Assembly (NCBI RefSeq): GCF_002929745.1
Contig: NZ_PJIQ01000003.1
Location: 240,732-304,731, forward strand
From: Arthrobacter sp. B1805
GTDB taxonomy: Bacteria > Actinomycetota > Actinomycetes > Actinomycetales > Micrococcaceae
Direction of reading: 5' to 3'
DNA length: 64,000 nt
Below, in pieces: positions 44,409-53,549 of the stretch. Positions within the stretch are counted from its first letter, which is position 1. Each line of letters begins with the position of its first letter. The position numbers were made by a program, and so were the translations under genes. The notes under the pieces are model-generated. The model worked only from the letters and a program-made list of their open reading frames with translations, made no database searches and was not told the origin of the DNA.

Positions 44409-45500
44409 ATGAAATTGTTCTCCCCCCTGACACTCGGCACGATCGAGATCCCCAACCGCGTGGTGATGGCACCCCTCACGCGCGTCCGCTCGGGTGACGC
44501 CGGCATCCCCGGTGACATCGTCATCGAGCACTACCGCCAGCGAGCATCCCTCGGTCTGATCGTCAGCGAGGGCACCTACCCGAGCCACGCCGGTCAAGGT
44601 TTCCCCGGCCAGCCCGGCCTCGTCGGGGACGACCAGCTCGCAGGCTGGAAGCGGGTCACGGACGCCGTCCATGCCGACGGCGGGCGCATCGTCGCGCAGG
44701 TCATGCACGCGGGGCGCGTGACGCATCCGGATACGAACGGCGGCTACGAGGTCGTGGCCCCCAGCGCCATCGCCATCACCGGCACCACGCGGACCAGCAC
44801 GGGCAAGCAGCCCTACCCGGTACCGCATGCGCTGACCACCCAGGAGCTTCCTGGAATCATCGACGAGTTCGTCACGGCGTCGCGCAAGGCGATCGACGTC
44901 GCCGGATTCGACGGCGTCGAACTGCACGGTGCCAACGGCTACCTGCTGCACGAGTTCCTCTCGCCCGAATCGAACCAGCGCGATGACGCCTACGGCGGAA
45001 CCCCCGAGAAGCGAGCCCGGTTCGTCATCGAGCTCGTGACCGCTGTCGCTGCCGAGGTCGGCGCGGAGAAGGTGGGCCTGCGCATCTCGCCCGCCCACAA
45101 CATCCAGGACGCCCTCGAGACAGAGGCTGCAGACGTCCACGCGACCTACGGCGCGCTCGTCGACGCTCTCGCACCACTGAACCTCGCCTACCTGAGCATC
45201 CTGCACGCCGATCCGACGGGCGAGCTCGTCCAGGACCTCCGGACCCGGTTCGGCGGACCGTTCCTCATCAACAGCGGCTTCGGTGTCATCACGAACCGCG
45301 AGGAGGCCATCGCCATCCTCGAGGACGGCGTGGGGGATGCAGTCGTCGTCGGGCGCCCGGCCATCGCCAACCCCGACCTCGCCCGGCGCTGGCGCGAGAA
45401 CCTGCCGGAGAACGAACCGAACCCGGCTACGTTCTACTCCACCGGGCCCGAGGGCTACATCGACTACCCGTTCTACGACGGCTCGGTCAGCAGCAACTGA
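44409..45500 (+). CDS. Old Yellow Enzyme-type NADH:flavin oxidoreductase
   Basis: This 363-residue FMN enzyme reduces activated alkenes (enones, nitro esters). It opens LFSPLTLGTIEIPNRVVMAPLTRVRS, has the catalytic His/Asn pair in ELHGANGYLLHEF, then ESNQRDDAYGG, and the phosphate-binding GVITNREEA/VGRPAIANPDL. The AMAPLTR-type active-site Thr is Thr26 by family analogy. ATG 44409 is preceded by a weak aggac. It is divergent from the MFS pump, so the pair may respond to a shared electrophile or drug signal; a regulator is not in the window. Confidence 0.93.
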   Translation: MKLFSPLTLGTIEIPNRVVMAPLTRVRSGDAGIPGDIVIEHYRQRASLGLIVSEGTYPSHAGQGFPGQPGLVGDDQLAGWKRVTDAVHADGGRIVAQVMHAGRVTHPDTNGGYEVVAPSAIAITGTTRTSTGKQPYPVPHALTTQELPGIIDEFVTASRKAIDVAGFDGVELHGANGYLLHEFLSPESNQRDDAYGGTPEKRARFVIELVTAVAAEVGAEKVGLRISPAHNIQDALETEAADVHATYGALVDALAPLNLAYLSILHADPTGELVQDLRTRFGGPFLINSGFGVITNREEAIAILEDGVGDAVVVGRPAIANPDLARRWRENLPENEPNPATFYSTGPEGYIDYPFYDGSVSSN

Positions 45501-45506
45501 GGCAGA

Positions 45507-45543
45507 GGCCGACCGAACGGCCCGGCGGACGGGTCGGTCGGCC
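45507..45543 (+). terminator. Terminator after OYE gene
   Basis: ggccgaccga pairs perfectly with tcggtcggcc around a 17-base G/C-rich loop, 6 bases after the stop. Weak poly-T, but a strong stem. Confidence 0.6.
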
Positions 45544-45563
45544 CAGCTAATCAGGCGCCCGCA

Positions 45564-46091
45564 TCAGTCGATGGGGGCGTCTTCCTGTTCCTGCACCCGA
45601 TTCCCGCGCCTGCGTGAGACCCAGTCCGCGATCCGCGGGTAGCGGGCCACGGACCAACCGATCAGGAGCGCGGCTCCGAGATGGGCGTGGAGCATCAGCA
45701 TGGCCTCCGGCGAGTGCCCCCCGCTGGGAACTGTCCCGCCGACAGGCACCTGCTCCGTATGATGGCCGGAACTGCCCGTCAAGGAGGACGACGCTCCGCC
45801 CAGCCCACCGAAGATCCAGTGCAGCGCCTGCTGGGTCACGCCGAGGAGCAGCATCATCCCCCACAGTGGAAGGTGCGCCTGCGCCGCGATGGCCGACCCC
45901 AGGACGGCGAGCGCGGCCAGTCCGAGCAGGATGGGCATGCTCGGCAGCGATCCTCCGCCTGCCACATGCGCCACCACCCCCAGCCCGAGTGAAGCCAGAC
46001 CGACCAGAACCGCGCGCGCGGTCAACCGGGATCGGTGGTTCGGCAGCCGGTTCGACTCGCGGCCGGCCAGCGCGCTCGTGGAGGTCTCCAT
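45564..46091 (-). CDS. Uncharacterised multi-TM membrane protein
   Basis: The product has 175 residues with about four hydrophobic helices (about 26-45, 52-70, 75-95 and 133-150). A Gly/Ser/His-rich loop (GGASSSLTGSSGHHTEQ) sits between the third and fourth. Several His residues occur in or near the membrane (HVAGG, LHWIF, MLHAHLG), which could bind a metal. The C-terminus is acidic after an Arg-rich patch. The layout is similar to small copper- or cytochrome-related membrane proteins, but no family is recognised. It stands alone on its strand. Confidence 0.7.
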   Translation of the reverse strand: METSTSALAGRESNRLPNHRSRLTARAVLVGLASLGLGVVAHVAGGGSLPSMPILLGLAALAVLGSAIAAQAHLPLWGMMLLLGVTQQALHWIFGGLGGASSSLTGSSGHHTEQVPVGGTVPSGGHSPEAMLMLHAHLGAALLIGWSVARYPRIADWVSRRRGNRVQEQEDAPID

Positions 46092-46218
46092 ACCTTGATC
46101 CTAGGCATGCCGGCGACCCTCCGTCACGGGAAAGGTTGCGGAGGTTACGCTCCCGGGCTACGGTCCGTAGACTGACAGTAAGGGAGCTTACTTTCCCTGC
46201 AACCGAGAGGACGAGCGC

Positions 46219-46368
46219 ATGTCAGACAACCCCGGTGACGACGACCGCACCCACAACGAAGCACCCGCCGAAGGGGATACCGACGCGAACCCGGAGGACA
46301 TCAGGGTCCACACCGAGGACCCCGCCGAGGGCGCGGACTCCGAGGACCAGTACAGCGACGGCACCTGA
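46219..46368 (+). CDS. Short acidic 49-aa protein
   Basis: The predicted product has 49 residues with about 16 acidic and only 3 basic side chains, no Cys and no Lys. ATG 46219 has gagaggac 8-12 bases upstream, and a TAG-containing promoter-like segment (TAGACT) lies near 46168. It is disordered and similar in composition to the acidic protein at 42034-42486 but far shorter. Such small Asp/Glu-rich proteins are common in Micrococcaceae; function is unknown. Confidence 0.6.
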   Translation: MSDNPGDDDRTHNEAPAEGDTDANPEDIRVHTEDPAEGADSEDQYSDGT

Positions 46369-46532
46369 CGTCTGTCCCCACCCGGCAGCAGCCGGAGAAC
46401 GACGGTCACCTGCAACGAACGCCAGAAGCGCCGGACCCGACGGGCCGGCGCTTCTGTAGTCCTGGTTCGCTTCCGTAATCCTGGTCCCTTCTGCATTCCT
46501 TGTTCAGAGGCGGCCGCTTCGGTCCGGGCGAG

Positions 46533-46742
46533 TCAGCGCGTTCCTTCGACGACCTCGCCGAACGGGACCTCCTGGGACAGTTCGGCCTGCCGGTCCAGCG
46601 CATGGCTGCTGACCAGGATGCCGTACTTACCCTCGGCCATCGACTGCTTCATCACCATCAGCACCGTCTCGGCGAAGCCTTCGTCCTGGGCCTCGAGGAA
46701 GCTGATGTACCGGGGCGGAAAATTCTCGGGAACTGTGAGCAT
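46533..46742 (-). CDS. Small uncharacterised protein (69 aa)
   Basis: The predicted product has 69 residues beginning LTVPENFPPRYISFLEAQDEG and containing MAEGKYGILVSSHALDR. It is soluble, mixed alpha/beta, with balanced charge, so it looks like a genuine small protein rather than noise. ATG 46742; the upstream region has no clear Shine-Dalgarno. No family is recognised with confidence. It stands alone between the 49-aa gene and a remnant coding stretch. Confidence 0.6.
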   Translation of the reverse strand: MLTVPENFPPRYISFLEAQDEGFAETVLMVMKQSMAEGKYGILVSSHALDRQAELSQEVPFGEVVEGTR

Positions 46743-46744
46743 GA

Positions 46745-46996
46745 CCCCACGCTACCCGCCGCCGCCTACGACCGCCGATCCTTTTTCATGACCTCCGATC
46801 GACGATCCGCTCCTTTTCAGACCAGGTCTACCTGCGCTACGCGAACGGCCAGGTCCCGGCCGTCGCGGCCCTGCTCCGCGCTGCGGCCCTCACCGACGCG
46901 CAGGTCACCATGTACTCGTCGGGGGCGCTCGAGGAGAAGCCCATCGCGGCCCTCCTGCGGTGGCCCACCGGACCTGCGGTCCCCGCAGCGGTCTAG
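46745..46996 (+). pseudogene. Protein-like frame without start (gene remnant)
   Basis: One plus-strand frame is open from 46745 to TAG 46994-46996 without ATG or GTG at its beginning. From about 46811 it reads as plausible protein: SFSDQVYLRYANGQVPAVAALLRAAA in pieces, then TDAQVTMYSSGALEEKPIAALLRW. The strong periodicity and composition suggest a real coding past, with the 5' part lost. The family is not recognised. It sits between a small minus-strand gene and a repeat-bearing intergenic region. Confidence 0.35.
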
Positions 46997-47352
46997 TCGG
47001 CGGGAGGCACCGCAGCCGATCCGGTCGTCCACCTCCCGGCGTAGCGTGTCGACAGGAGCTCGGTGATAGCGGAGGCGGTATCGGCCCCCGCTCGGTGCGC
47101 TGCGCCGGTAGGGGGCCGGCTTCGATCCAGGCCCGCTTCGATTCAGGCCCGCTTCGATCGAGGCCGGCTTCGAGGAAGCCGCAGCCTTCGTGGTCGTCGT
47201 GCACGGCTGGTACACCGGCGGCCGTCCCCCTTCTGCAGCCTTCCCGCGTCGGCGCACGCGCTGCAGGGCGCTCCGTGTTCGCTTGCGGTTCACGCCGCCG
47301 ACACCCTCCCTGCTTACGCTCGGGATCCCGTCCCCTCCAGGCAAGGTACCCG
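46997..47352. other. 356-bp gap before PHP gene
   Basis: No convincing gene is seen. It contains the 16-bp tandem repeat at 47119-47177 and probably the promoter of the exported PHP protein gene. Frames crossing it are mosaic and read through the repeats. Confidence 0.4.
47119..47177. repeat. 16-bp tandem repeat, about 3.7 copies
   Basis: gcttcgatccaggccc, gcttcgattcaggccc, gcttcgatcgaggccg and a partial fourth follow each other directly. They lie about 175-235 bases before the start of the PHP protein gene. Confidence 0.85.
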
Positions 47353-49116
47353 ATGCGCACCGATGAACCGTCCACGGCTGCTCCACAACCCCTCGACGCA
47401 CAGCAGGCTGCGGAGGCTGCCGATCGTGAGCTGGCGACGCTCGGCTGGAACAGGCGTGCCATCCTGCGTTCCGCTGCCGTCCTCGCGGGATCGGGCGCAG
47501 GAACAGCACTGGCGACGACGCCGGTAGCGGCTGCGCCCGGCGGCAAGGGCCCGGTCGGGAAGAACGATCCGCAGCTCAGCTGGCTCGTCGGTGATCACCA
47601 CGTGCACACGCAGTACAGCCACGACGCCAAGTACCGCATCGCGCAGCAGCTCGACCACGCACGGAAGTACGGCGTCGACTGGCTGGCATTCACTGAACAC
47701 GCGAACTTCGGCCATGCGAACAACGGCGGCGTGGTCACCTCCAACCGGGAGATCCGCGAGCAACGAGCGCTGCATCCGGACCTGCTGATCTTCCAGGGGC
47801 TCGAGTGGTACATCCCGGCTGCGGAACACGCTTCCGTGCTCGTCGCGCCGGGACCCCACGAGGCCGATCTGCTGCGGACCTTCGAACTGGTATGGGACGG
47901 CAAGCTGAACCGGTGGGAGAAACCGGCGCCCGGCTCGGTCGAGGAACAAGCCGCGGAGCGGAAAGCCGTGGAAGCCATCGCGTGGCTCGCCGAACAGCGG
48001 CGCACGGGCTACGTGGACGACGTCGTCGTGCTGGCGAACCACCCACTGAGGCTCGGCATCGACGCACCCCACGAGATCCGCGCCTGGCGGGATGCCGCTC
48101 GCGACGTCATGATCGGCATGGAGGGCGCGCCCGGGGCCCAGGGAAGCGGTATCAGCCAGAACGCCGCGCCGGGCGATCAACGGGGAGAGTACGTCAACGC
48201 GCCGAGCCAGTACAGCTTCCCGGGATACCCGGCGGATGCCTACCGGCCGTACGGCGGCTTCGACTGGGCGACGGCGACGGTCGGTGGCGTATGGGACTCC
48301 CTCCTGGCCGAAGGCCTCCCGTTCTGGATCACCTCCAATTCCGACAACCACCTGACCGTGAAGGACACCCTGCGCACCGGCCCCTACCCCGATCGCGAGC
48401 CCTACCTGAGCCTGCTGAGCGAGTTCGACCGGTGGAGCGTCGAGGGGCGGCGACCCGATCCCGTGGAGACCGGCATACCTCAGGGAGGCAGCGACTTCTG
48501 GCCCGGACAGTTCAGCCGACTGCACACCGGGGTCACCGAGGCCGGCTACACCGGGATCCTCGACGCGATGCGCAGGGGTCGCATGTGGGTGGATCACGGC
48601 CATCTGCTCGCCGGCCTCGAGGTCCGCGTTCGTGAAGCGAAGAAGAACGGGAAGCCGGGCAAGGGGTCCAACGGTGTCACCCTCGGGTCCCGGCTCGGTG
48701 TCCGCAGGGGGACCGACGTCGAAGTGTCGATCACACTGTCGCCCACGCAGTATCACAACGCCGCAGGGATCCTCCCGCGAGCGGCCCACGTCGACCTCAT
48801 CAGCGGGCCGATCACGGGGCCGGCTGTGGACAGGGACACCCTCCGCGCTCCCGGAACGCGCGTGGTTCGTCAGTTCGATGTCTCCGGCGCTTCCGGCCCC
48901 GTCACCGTGAGCCACGTCTTCAGGGACGTCGAGCACTCCTTCTACCTGCGCGTCCGCGGCAGCGATGGAAACCGCACGGGAGCAGGCTACTACGGCGCGA
49001 CGGTCGATCCGATGGGTCCTCAGCGCCACGGCAGCGGGACCACCGAGGCGAATCCGTGGCTGGACACCTGGTTCTATGCCAACCCCGTTTTCGTGGACGT
49101 GATCAGCGATTACTAA
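47353..49116 (+). CDS. Tat-exported PHP-domain phosphoesterase-like protein
   Basis: The protein has 587 residues. Near residue 35 a twin-arginine signal (NRRAILRSAAVLAGSG) followed by a hydrophobic stretch and TTPVAAAPG directs folded export. The mature part starts with a PHP metal-binding motif HHVHTQYSHDAKY (about 79-91) and has TEHANFGHANNG with further His, then LANHPLRLG and SNSDNHL, supplying the metal site. It may hydrolyse an extracytoplasmic phosphoester. ATG 47353 follows ggtaccc, with no strong Shine-Dalgarno. Confidence 0.87.
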   Translation: MRTDEPSTAAPQPLDAQQAAEAADRELATLGWNRRAILRSAAVLAGSGAGTALATTPVAAAPGGKGPVGKNDPQLSWLVGDHHVHTQYSHDAKYRIAQQLDHARKYGVDWLAFTEHANFGHANNGGVVTSNREIREQRALHPDLLIFQGLEWYIPAAEHASVLVAPGPHEADLLRTFELVWDGKLNRWEKPAPGSVEEQAAERKAVEAIAWLAEQRRTGYVDDVVVLANHPLRLGIDAPHEIRAWRDAARDVMIGMEGAPGAQGSGISQNAAPGDQRGEYVNAPSQYSFPGYPADAYRPYGGFDWATATVGGVWDSLLAEGLPFWITSNSDNHLTVKDTLRTGPYPDREPYLSLLSEFDRWSVEGRRPDPVETGIPQGGSDFWPGQFSRLHTGVTEAGYTGILDAMRRGRMWVDHGHLLAGLEVRVREAKKNGKPGKGSNGVTLGSRLGVRRGTDVEVSITLSPTQYHNAAGILPRAAHVDLISGPITGPAVDRDTLRAPGTRVVRQFDVSGASGPVTVSHVFRDVEHSFYLRVRGSDGNRTGAGYYGATVDPMGPQRHGSGTTEANPWLDTWFYANPVFVDVISDY

Positions 49117-49219
49117 GGTTGCTGTCCACCTGCGCCTTGGGTAGCGTCGAATGCGGGAGCGGGGTGATCGCGCTGCCCCGATGCTCCCGAAGCCCGAAGC
49201 CCCCTGTGAGGAGAAATCC

Positions 49220-50881
49220 ATGACCGATGTCGCCAGCCAGCCGCCTGCCGAGGATGATGACCGCGCCGTCCTGACCAATCGCCAGGGCCACCAGGTCTAT
49301 GACAACCAGAACTCACGAACCGTCGGTGCCCGTGGCCCGGCCACTCTGGAGAACTACCAGTTTCTCGAGAAGATCAGCCATTTCGACAGGGAACGCATCC
49401 CGGAGCGCGTGGTGCACGCGCGCGGTTTCGTGGCGTACGGCGATTTCGAGGCGACCGGCATGTGGGGTGACGAGCCCATCGCCCGTTACACGCGCGCGAA
49501 GTTGTTCTCCGAGCCGGGCAAGAAGACCGACGTCGCCATCCGCTTCTCGACCGTCATCGGCGGAAGGGACTCGTCCGAGGCGAGCCGCGACCCCCGGGGC
49601 TTCGCCGTGAAGTTCTACACCGAGGACGGCAACTGGGACCTCGTGGGGAACAACCTCGCTGTCTTCTTCATCCGCGACGCCATCAAGTTCCCCGACGTTA
49701 TCCACTCCCTCAAGCCGGACCCCATCACCTTCCGGCAGGAGCCGGCCCGCATCTTCGACTTCATGTCGCAGACCCCGGAGTCCATGCACATGCTGGTGAA
49801 CCTGTTCAGCCCGCGCGGCATCCCTGCCGATTACCGGCACATGCAGGGGTTCGGCGTGAACACCTACAAGTGGGTCAATGCCGACGGCGAGACCAAGCTG
49901 GTGAAGTACACCTGGCAGCCCCACCAGGGAGTGAAGAGCCTTACCGAGGAGGACGCCGCCAACATCCAGGCAACCGACCTCGGCCACGCGTCGAAGGACC
50001 TCTACGAGGCCATCGAACGTGGCGACTTCCCGAAGTGGGATCTCTACGTGCAGTTGATGGAGGACCACGACCACCCGGAACTGGACTTCGATCCGCTCGA
50101 CGACACAAAGACCTGGCCGGAGCAGGACTTCGAACCGAAGCTCGTGGGCACCATGACGCTCAATCGGAACGTGACCGACCACCACAACGAGAACGAGCAG
50201 ATCTCGTTCGGGACGGGCGTCCTCGTCGACGGGCTCGACTTCTCGGACGACAAGATGCTGGTGGGCAGGACGTTCAGCTACAGCGACACCCAGCGTTACC
50301 GCGTGGGCCCGAACTACCTGCAGCTGCCCGTGAACTCGGCCAAGAACGCGCCCGTGCACACGAACCAGCGCGGCGGCCAGATGTCCTACGGCACGGACCT
50401 GGCGCCAGGCCAGAACCCGCACGTCAACTACGAGCCATCCATCACCGGGGGCCTCCGTGAGGGCCAGTACCCGACCCATGACGAGCAGGGCCCGGAGATT
50501 CATGGACGCCTGACGCGCAAGCGCATCCCACTCACGCAGGACTACCTGCAGGCAGGCCAGCGGTACCAGCTGCTGGAGCAGTGGGAGAAGGACGACCTCG
50601 TCGGCAACTTCGTCACGCTGATCGGCCAGGCTGCCCGCGCAGTGCAGGAACGCATGGTGTGGCACTTCTACATGGTGGACGATGAACTGGGAGCACGCGT
50701 CGGTGAAGGCCTCGGGATCGGCCTGGCCGAGGTGAAGGATCTTCCGCCCCTCGCGAGCCAGACCCTGTCCGAGGACGAGCTCGCCCGCCTGAAGAACCTC
50801 GGAAGCAACGGGCCTCGCGACGTGGAAGGTCTCACTATGACGCACTGCGTGCCCAACGAGCACGTCGTCGTGACCCGGTAG
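49220..50881 (+). CDS. katA: Catalase (heme, monofunctional)
   Basis: The predicted protein has 553 residues and converts H2O2 to water and oxygen. Active-site His66 lies in VVHARGF and Asn145 in [13 protein letters not shown], and the proximal heme Tyr is in [12 protein letters not shown], followed by the NYLQLPVN stretch. The core is that of small-subunit clade 3 catalases. The length beyond ~490 comes from a C-terminal tail ([14 protein letters not shown]). ATG 49220 has gaggag 6-11 bases upstream. No OxyR, PerR or Fur gene adjoins it. A hairpin ends the transcript. Confidence 0.96.
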   Translation: MTDVASQPPAEDDDRAVLTNRQGHQVYDNQNSRTVGARGPATLENYQFLEKISHFDRERIPERVVHARGFVAYGDFEATGMWGDEPIARYTRAKLFSEPGKKTDVAIRFSTVIGGRDSSEASRDPRGFAVKFYTEDGNWDLVGNNLAVFFIRDAIKFPDVIHSLKPDPITFRQEPARIFDFMSQTPESMHMLVNLFSPRGIPADYRHMQGFGVNTYKWVNADGETKLVKYTWQPHQGVKSLTEEDAANIQATDLGHASKDLYEAIERGDFPKWDLYVQLMEDHDHPELDFDPLDDTKTWPEQDFEPKLVGTMTLNRNVTDHHNENEQISFGTGVLVDGLDFSDDKMLVGRTFSYSDTQRYRVGPNYLQLPVNSAKNAPVHTNQRGGQMSYGTDLAPGQNPHVNYEPSITGGLREGQYPTHDEQGPEIHGRLTRKRIPLTQDYLQAGQRYQLLEQWEKDDLVGNFVTLIGQAARAVQERMVWHFYMVDDELGARVGEGLGIGLAEVKDLPPLASQTLSEDELARLKNLGSNGPRDVEGLTMTHCVPNEHVVVTR

Positions 50882-50901
50882 CCACTGCACCAACAAGGGA
50901 G

Positions 50902-50930
50902 GGCGTCGGCGCCTAGCGCCGGCGCCTTTC
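50902..50930 (+). terminator. Terminator after katA
   Basis: ggcgtcggcgc pairs with gcgccggcgcc around cta, followed by TTTCTG. It overlaps the 3' end of the convergent small membrane gene at 50913. Confidence 0.8.
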
Positions 50931-51185
50931 TGCTGCCTGCCGACCGAGCTGGGCGACGGCGGCCGCGGCGACGACCAGCGACAGCGCGACGACCGCGAGC
51001 ATCACGTAGAGCAGGACGAGGATCGCCATCGGCGACGTGGCAAGGTGCAGGATCCGCAGGCCGCCGAGCAACCCTACCGCCCAGAAGACACCCACGCCGG
51101 CGAGCGCATACGCGGCGCGGTTCCGCCCGCGGTCGAACCCCATACTCCGGGCGCACTGCGCCAGAAGGCCCTGCCACTGATCCAT
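50913..51185 (-). CDS. Small two-TM membrane protein
   Basis: The product has 90 residues. It opens MDQWQGLLAQCARSMGF and a basic RGRN stretch, then has two long hydrophobic helices (about 26-48 and 53-80) and ends with an Arg-rich QAAERRRR. It is probably inner-membrane with both ends in the cytoplasm. No family is recognised. The plus-strand katA terminator covers its stop codon, so both convergent units end here. Confidence 0.7.
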   Translation of the reverse strand: MDQWQGLLAQCARSMGFDRGRNRAAYALAGVGVFWAVGLLGGLRILHLATSPMAILVLLYVMLAVVALSLVVAAAAVAQLGRQAAERRRR

Positions 51186-51297
51186 ACTCCAACTATGGAC
51201 GGACGCCTCGCGGGCCGAGCGAGCGCCCGTTATCGTGTCCGTCACATTGACAGTGGCGCGGGCCGATGATGTCGACGCCGCACGGTCGCGGGTTCCC

Positions 51298-52203
51298 TCA
51301 CCGTCCCGGCAGGCGCCGGAGCCAGGGCAGCAGGCGCCATCCGCCGGTGACACCCGTGAGCTTCCGGTCCGCGTCGAATACGTTCCCCGGAGCTGGTGGC
51401 GTCGATCCCTTCCTGAGTGCCACGGAGCGGTAGAGCGTCGGCACCACGGTTTCGTACACCACCGGCGCGAACGCCCGCGCGTAGACGAACGCCGACTGGA
51501 CGCGGCCCACCTGCGTGAGCCGGCGGGGCTTCCGGGACACGCGGACGATCGCGCGCGCCACCCGGACCGGATCGACGACCGGCGGCAGCGGGCGGACGGG
51601 CCGGCCCGTGTAGTTCGCGGCGTGCTGGTGGATGGGGGTGTCGATGGTTGCGGGAAGGACCGCGCAGACATGAATGCCCGGGGTATCGCGCAACTCCATC
51701 CGCAGCACCTCGAGGAAACCGAGAAGCCCGAACTTGCTGGTGACGTAAGGGCTCACAAGCGGCGAGGTGATCCTGGAGTACACGGAGGCGACCGAGACGA
51801 GGACTCCCCCGCCTTGCCGCCGGAACACACGGAGGGCTGCTCGAGCCCCGTACACCTGACCGAGCAGGTTGACCTCGATGAGCCTGTCGAAGACCTCGGA
51901 CGGCGTCTGCTCGAAGGTGCCGAAACTGTAGAGGGAGGCGTTGCCCACCCAGACGTCGATCCGCCCGAACCGCTCGAGGGCCGCCCGTGCCAGCGCGTCG
52001 ACGTCGGGCTCGGAACCGACGTCCGTCGGCACGGCGATGACGACCCCGCCCCGGTCGCGGCACTCCGCCGCGACGACCTCGAGCGTCTCCTCGTCCCGTC
52101 CGGCCAGGACGAGCTGCGCGCCATCCTCCGCGAACAACCGCGCCGTGGCCCGTCCGATCCCGCTCGAGGCGCCCGTGATGACCACCGTCGTCGCCCGATT
52201 CAT
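51298..52203 (-). CDS. Short-chain dehydrogenase/reductase
   Basis: The product has 301 residues, classical SDR: TGASSGIG (10-17) binds NAD(P), VGNASLYS occupies the NNAG position, and the catalytic Ser-Tyr-Lys set lies in SVASVYSR and SPYVTSKFG. Beyond the ~250-residue core it has a ~50-residue C-terminal extension, PPAPGNVFDADRKLTGVTGGWR. The family acts on alcohols, ketones or fatty-acyl substrates; the substrate is not visible. It stands 27 bases before a coiled-coil membrane protein gene on the same strand, so may be co-transcribed. Confidence 0.9.
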   Translation of the reverse strand: MNRATTVVITGASSGIGRATARLFAEDGAQLVLAGRDEETLEVVAAECRDRGGVVIAVPTDVGSEPDVDALARAALERFGRIDVWVGNASLYSFGTFEQTPSEVFDRLIEVNLLGQVYGARAALRVFRRQGGGVLVSVASVYSRITSPLVSPYVTSKFGLLGFLEVLRMELRDTPGIHVCAVLPATIDTPIHQHAANYTGRPVRPLPPVVDPVRVARAIVRVSRKPRRLTQVGRVQSAFVYARAFAPVVYETVVPTLYRSVALRKGSTPPAPGNVFDADRKLTGVTGGWRLLPWLRRLPGR

Positions 52204-52230
52204 CCTGATACCTTCCGGTGCGCGAGGATG

Positions 52231-52611
52231 TCAGTGGTTCCCGCGCCGATCCTTGTCGGTTGTGACGTCCGGATCCAGCCTGTCGGCCGCCTCGGTGTGA
52301 TGCGTCACTTTCTCACGCAGGCCCTGGGCGTCGGTCTGCCGCTCCTGGGCCTGCTGGCGGAGGCGCTCGGCTTCCACCTCGGCGCGCTGCGCCTCGGCCT
52401 CCGCCATGGACGCCTTGGCCTCGCGCTCGCGCGCCTCCAGCTCCGTGTTCTTCGCCTTCTCACGCATCTCCGCGGCGTGCTGGCGGTCCTGTTCCTCCTT
52501 GCGCTTGCGCTGCACGGCGCCGCGCTTCTGGGCCAGGAACGCGATGACGGCGATGACGGCCAGGAGGACCACGATCCCGACGACGATCCACACCACTTGA
52601 CCTGTATCCAT
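52231..52611 (-). CDS. Membrane-anchored coiled-coil protein
   Basis: The product has 126 residues. One transmembrane helix (about 6-28) is followed by a highly charged coiled coil (about 30-100) rich in Lys/Arg/Glu/Ala/Gln with KRKEEQDRQHAAEMREKA and EAQRAEVEAERLRQQAQ, ending in an acidic, His-containing tail. It could scaffold or tether an interactor at the membrane. No family is recognised. It lies between the SDR gene and a small gene on the same strand. Confidence 0.75.
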   Translation of the reverse strand: MDTGQVVWIVVGIVVLLAVIAVIAFLAQKRGAVQRKRKEEQDRQHAAEMREKAKNTELEAREREAKASMAEAEAQRAEVEAERLRQQAQERQTDAQGLREKVTHHTEAADRLDPDVTTDKDRRGNH

Positions 52612-52652
52612 TGCTGACTCCTCAGTTGTTGATGGGCGACGCGCGGGCCCGG

Positions 52653-52844
52653 CTACAGGCCGAAACCGCCGAGACCGGGGAGCTTGCCGAGCAAGTCCCT
52701 CGGGTTGATACCGAACTTCGCAAGCAGGTCCGCGTGCTGCTCAGGGTCCACCTGATCAGGAAGTTCCGACTGTGCCTGGTCGGCGTGGTCGTGCTTGCCC
52801 TGGCTTTTCAGCAGGTCGATGATCTGCGACTTGTCGATCTTCAT
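52653..52844 (-). CDS. Small conserved-looking 63-aa protein
   Basis: The product has 63 residues beginning MKIDKSQIIDLLKSQGKHDHADQ with two amphipathic helices and a Gly/Leu-rich end (GKLPGLGGFGL). gaggca lies about 9 bases before ATG 52844, a workable start signal. Similar small proteins occur in actinobacteria but I know no function. Located 41 bases upstream of the coiled-coil gene, on the same strand, possibly one transcript with it. Confidence 0.7.
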   Translation of the reverse strand: MKIDKSQIIDLLKSQGKHDHADQAQSELPDQVDPEQHADLLAKFGINPRDLLGKLPGLGGFGL

Positions 52845-52951
52845 GGCTGCCTCCTCGTGGCGTGGAACACCCGTTAGTAAGCGTGCTTATGAAGCATGGC
52901 ACAGAGCTATCCACTTGTCACGGGGCCCAGGGCACGTCGGACAATGGCTCC

Positions 52952-53455
52952 ATGCCCCTCACGCTGACTGTCCTCGCAGACACCCACCTCCCGAAGCGCG
53001 CGAAGGAACTTCCCGGAGAAGTGTGGGCCGCGATCGAGGCCTCGGACGTCGTCGTGCACGCCGGGGACTGGACCGAGACGCCACTTCTCGATCGGCTCGA
53101 AGCCGCGGCCGGCCGCCTCGTCGCCTGCTACGGCAACAACGACGGCGCAGATCTCCGGGCGCGCCTGCCGCTCGTCGCGCGGGTGGACCTCGACGGCGTA
53201 CGCCTCGCCGTCGTGCACGAGACAGGCCAGGCGACCGGGCGAGAGGCCCGCATGGCTTCGCTCTACCCCGATACCGACGTCCTCGTGTTCGGTCACAGCC
53301 ATATCCCCTGGGACACCCGAACCGCCACCGGCTTGCGACTCCTGAACCCTGGATCGCCCACCGATCGTCGGCGCCAACCCTTCTGCACCTACATGACAGG
53401 GGTCATCGCAGCCGGCGAGCTGGAGGTCCAGCTGCACCGGGTCCCTCCGCGCTAG
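52952..53455 (+). CDS. YfcE/MJ0936-type metallophosphoesterase
   Basis: This 167-residue phosphodiesterase of the calcineurin-like superfamily has all five metal-binding blocks: ADTH (Asp10, His12), GDW (Asp39), GNND (Asn62/63), His89 and GHSH (His115, His117), followed by NPGSPTD. ATG 52952 (MPLTLTVLADTH) is chosen because the upstream frame from 52862 is low-quality. Substrates of the family are small phosphodiesters or phosphomonoesters. A cytoplasmic protein. Confidence 0.92.
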   Translation: MPLTLTVLADTHLPKRAKELPGEVWAAIEASDVVVHAGDWTETPLLDRLEAAAGRLVACYGNNDGADLRARLPLVARVDLDGVRLAVVHETGQATGREARMASLYPDTDVLVFGHSHIPWDTRTATGLRLLNPGSPTDRRRQPFCTYMTGVIAAGELEVQLHRVPPR

Positions 53456-53549
53456 CCCCGAGCAGGCCCCGTGTCCAGAAGTCCGGCACGGCGGAACGGC
53501 TTCCCGCTGCGCCTGTTCGGTGAGTCAACGATCTGCCTAGGGTTTCAGG

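Noticed and set aside
47119..47177. Possible CRISPR or iteron array
   Set aside because: Only 3-4 copies of a 16-bp unit directly joined, no spacers and no replication gene.
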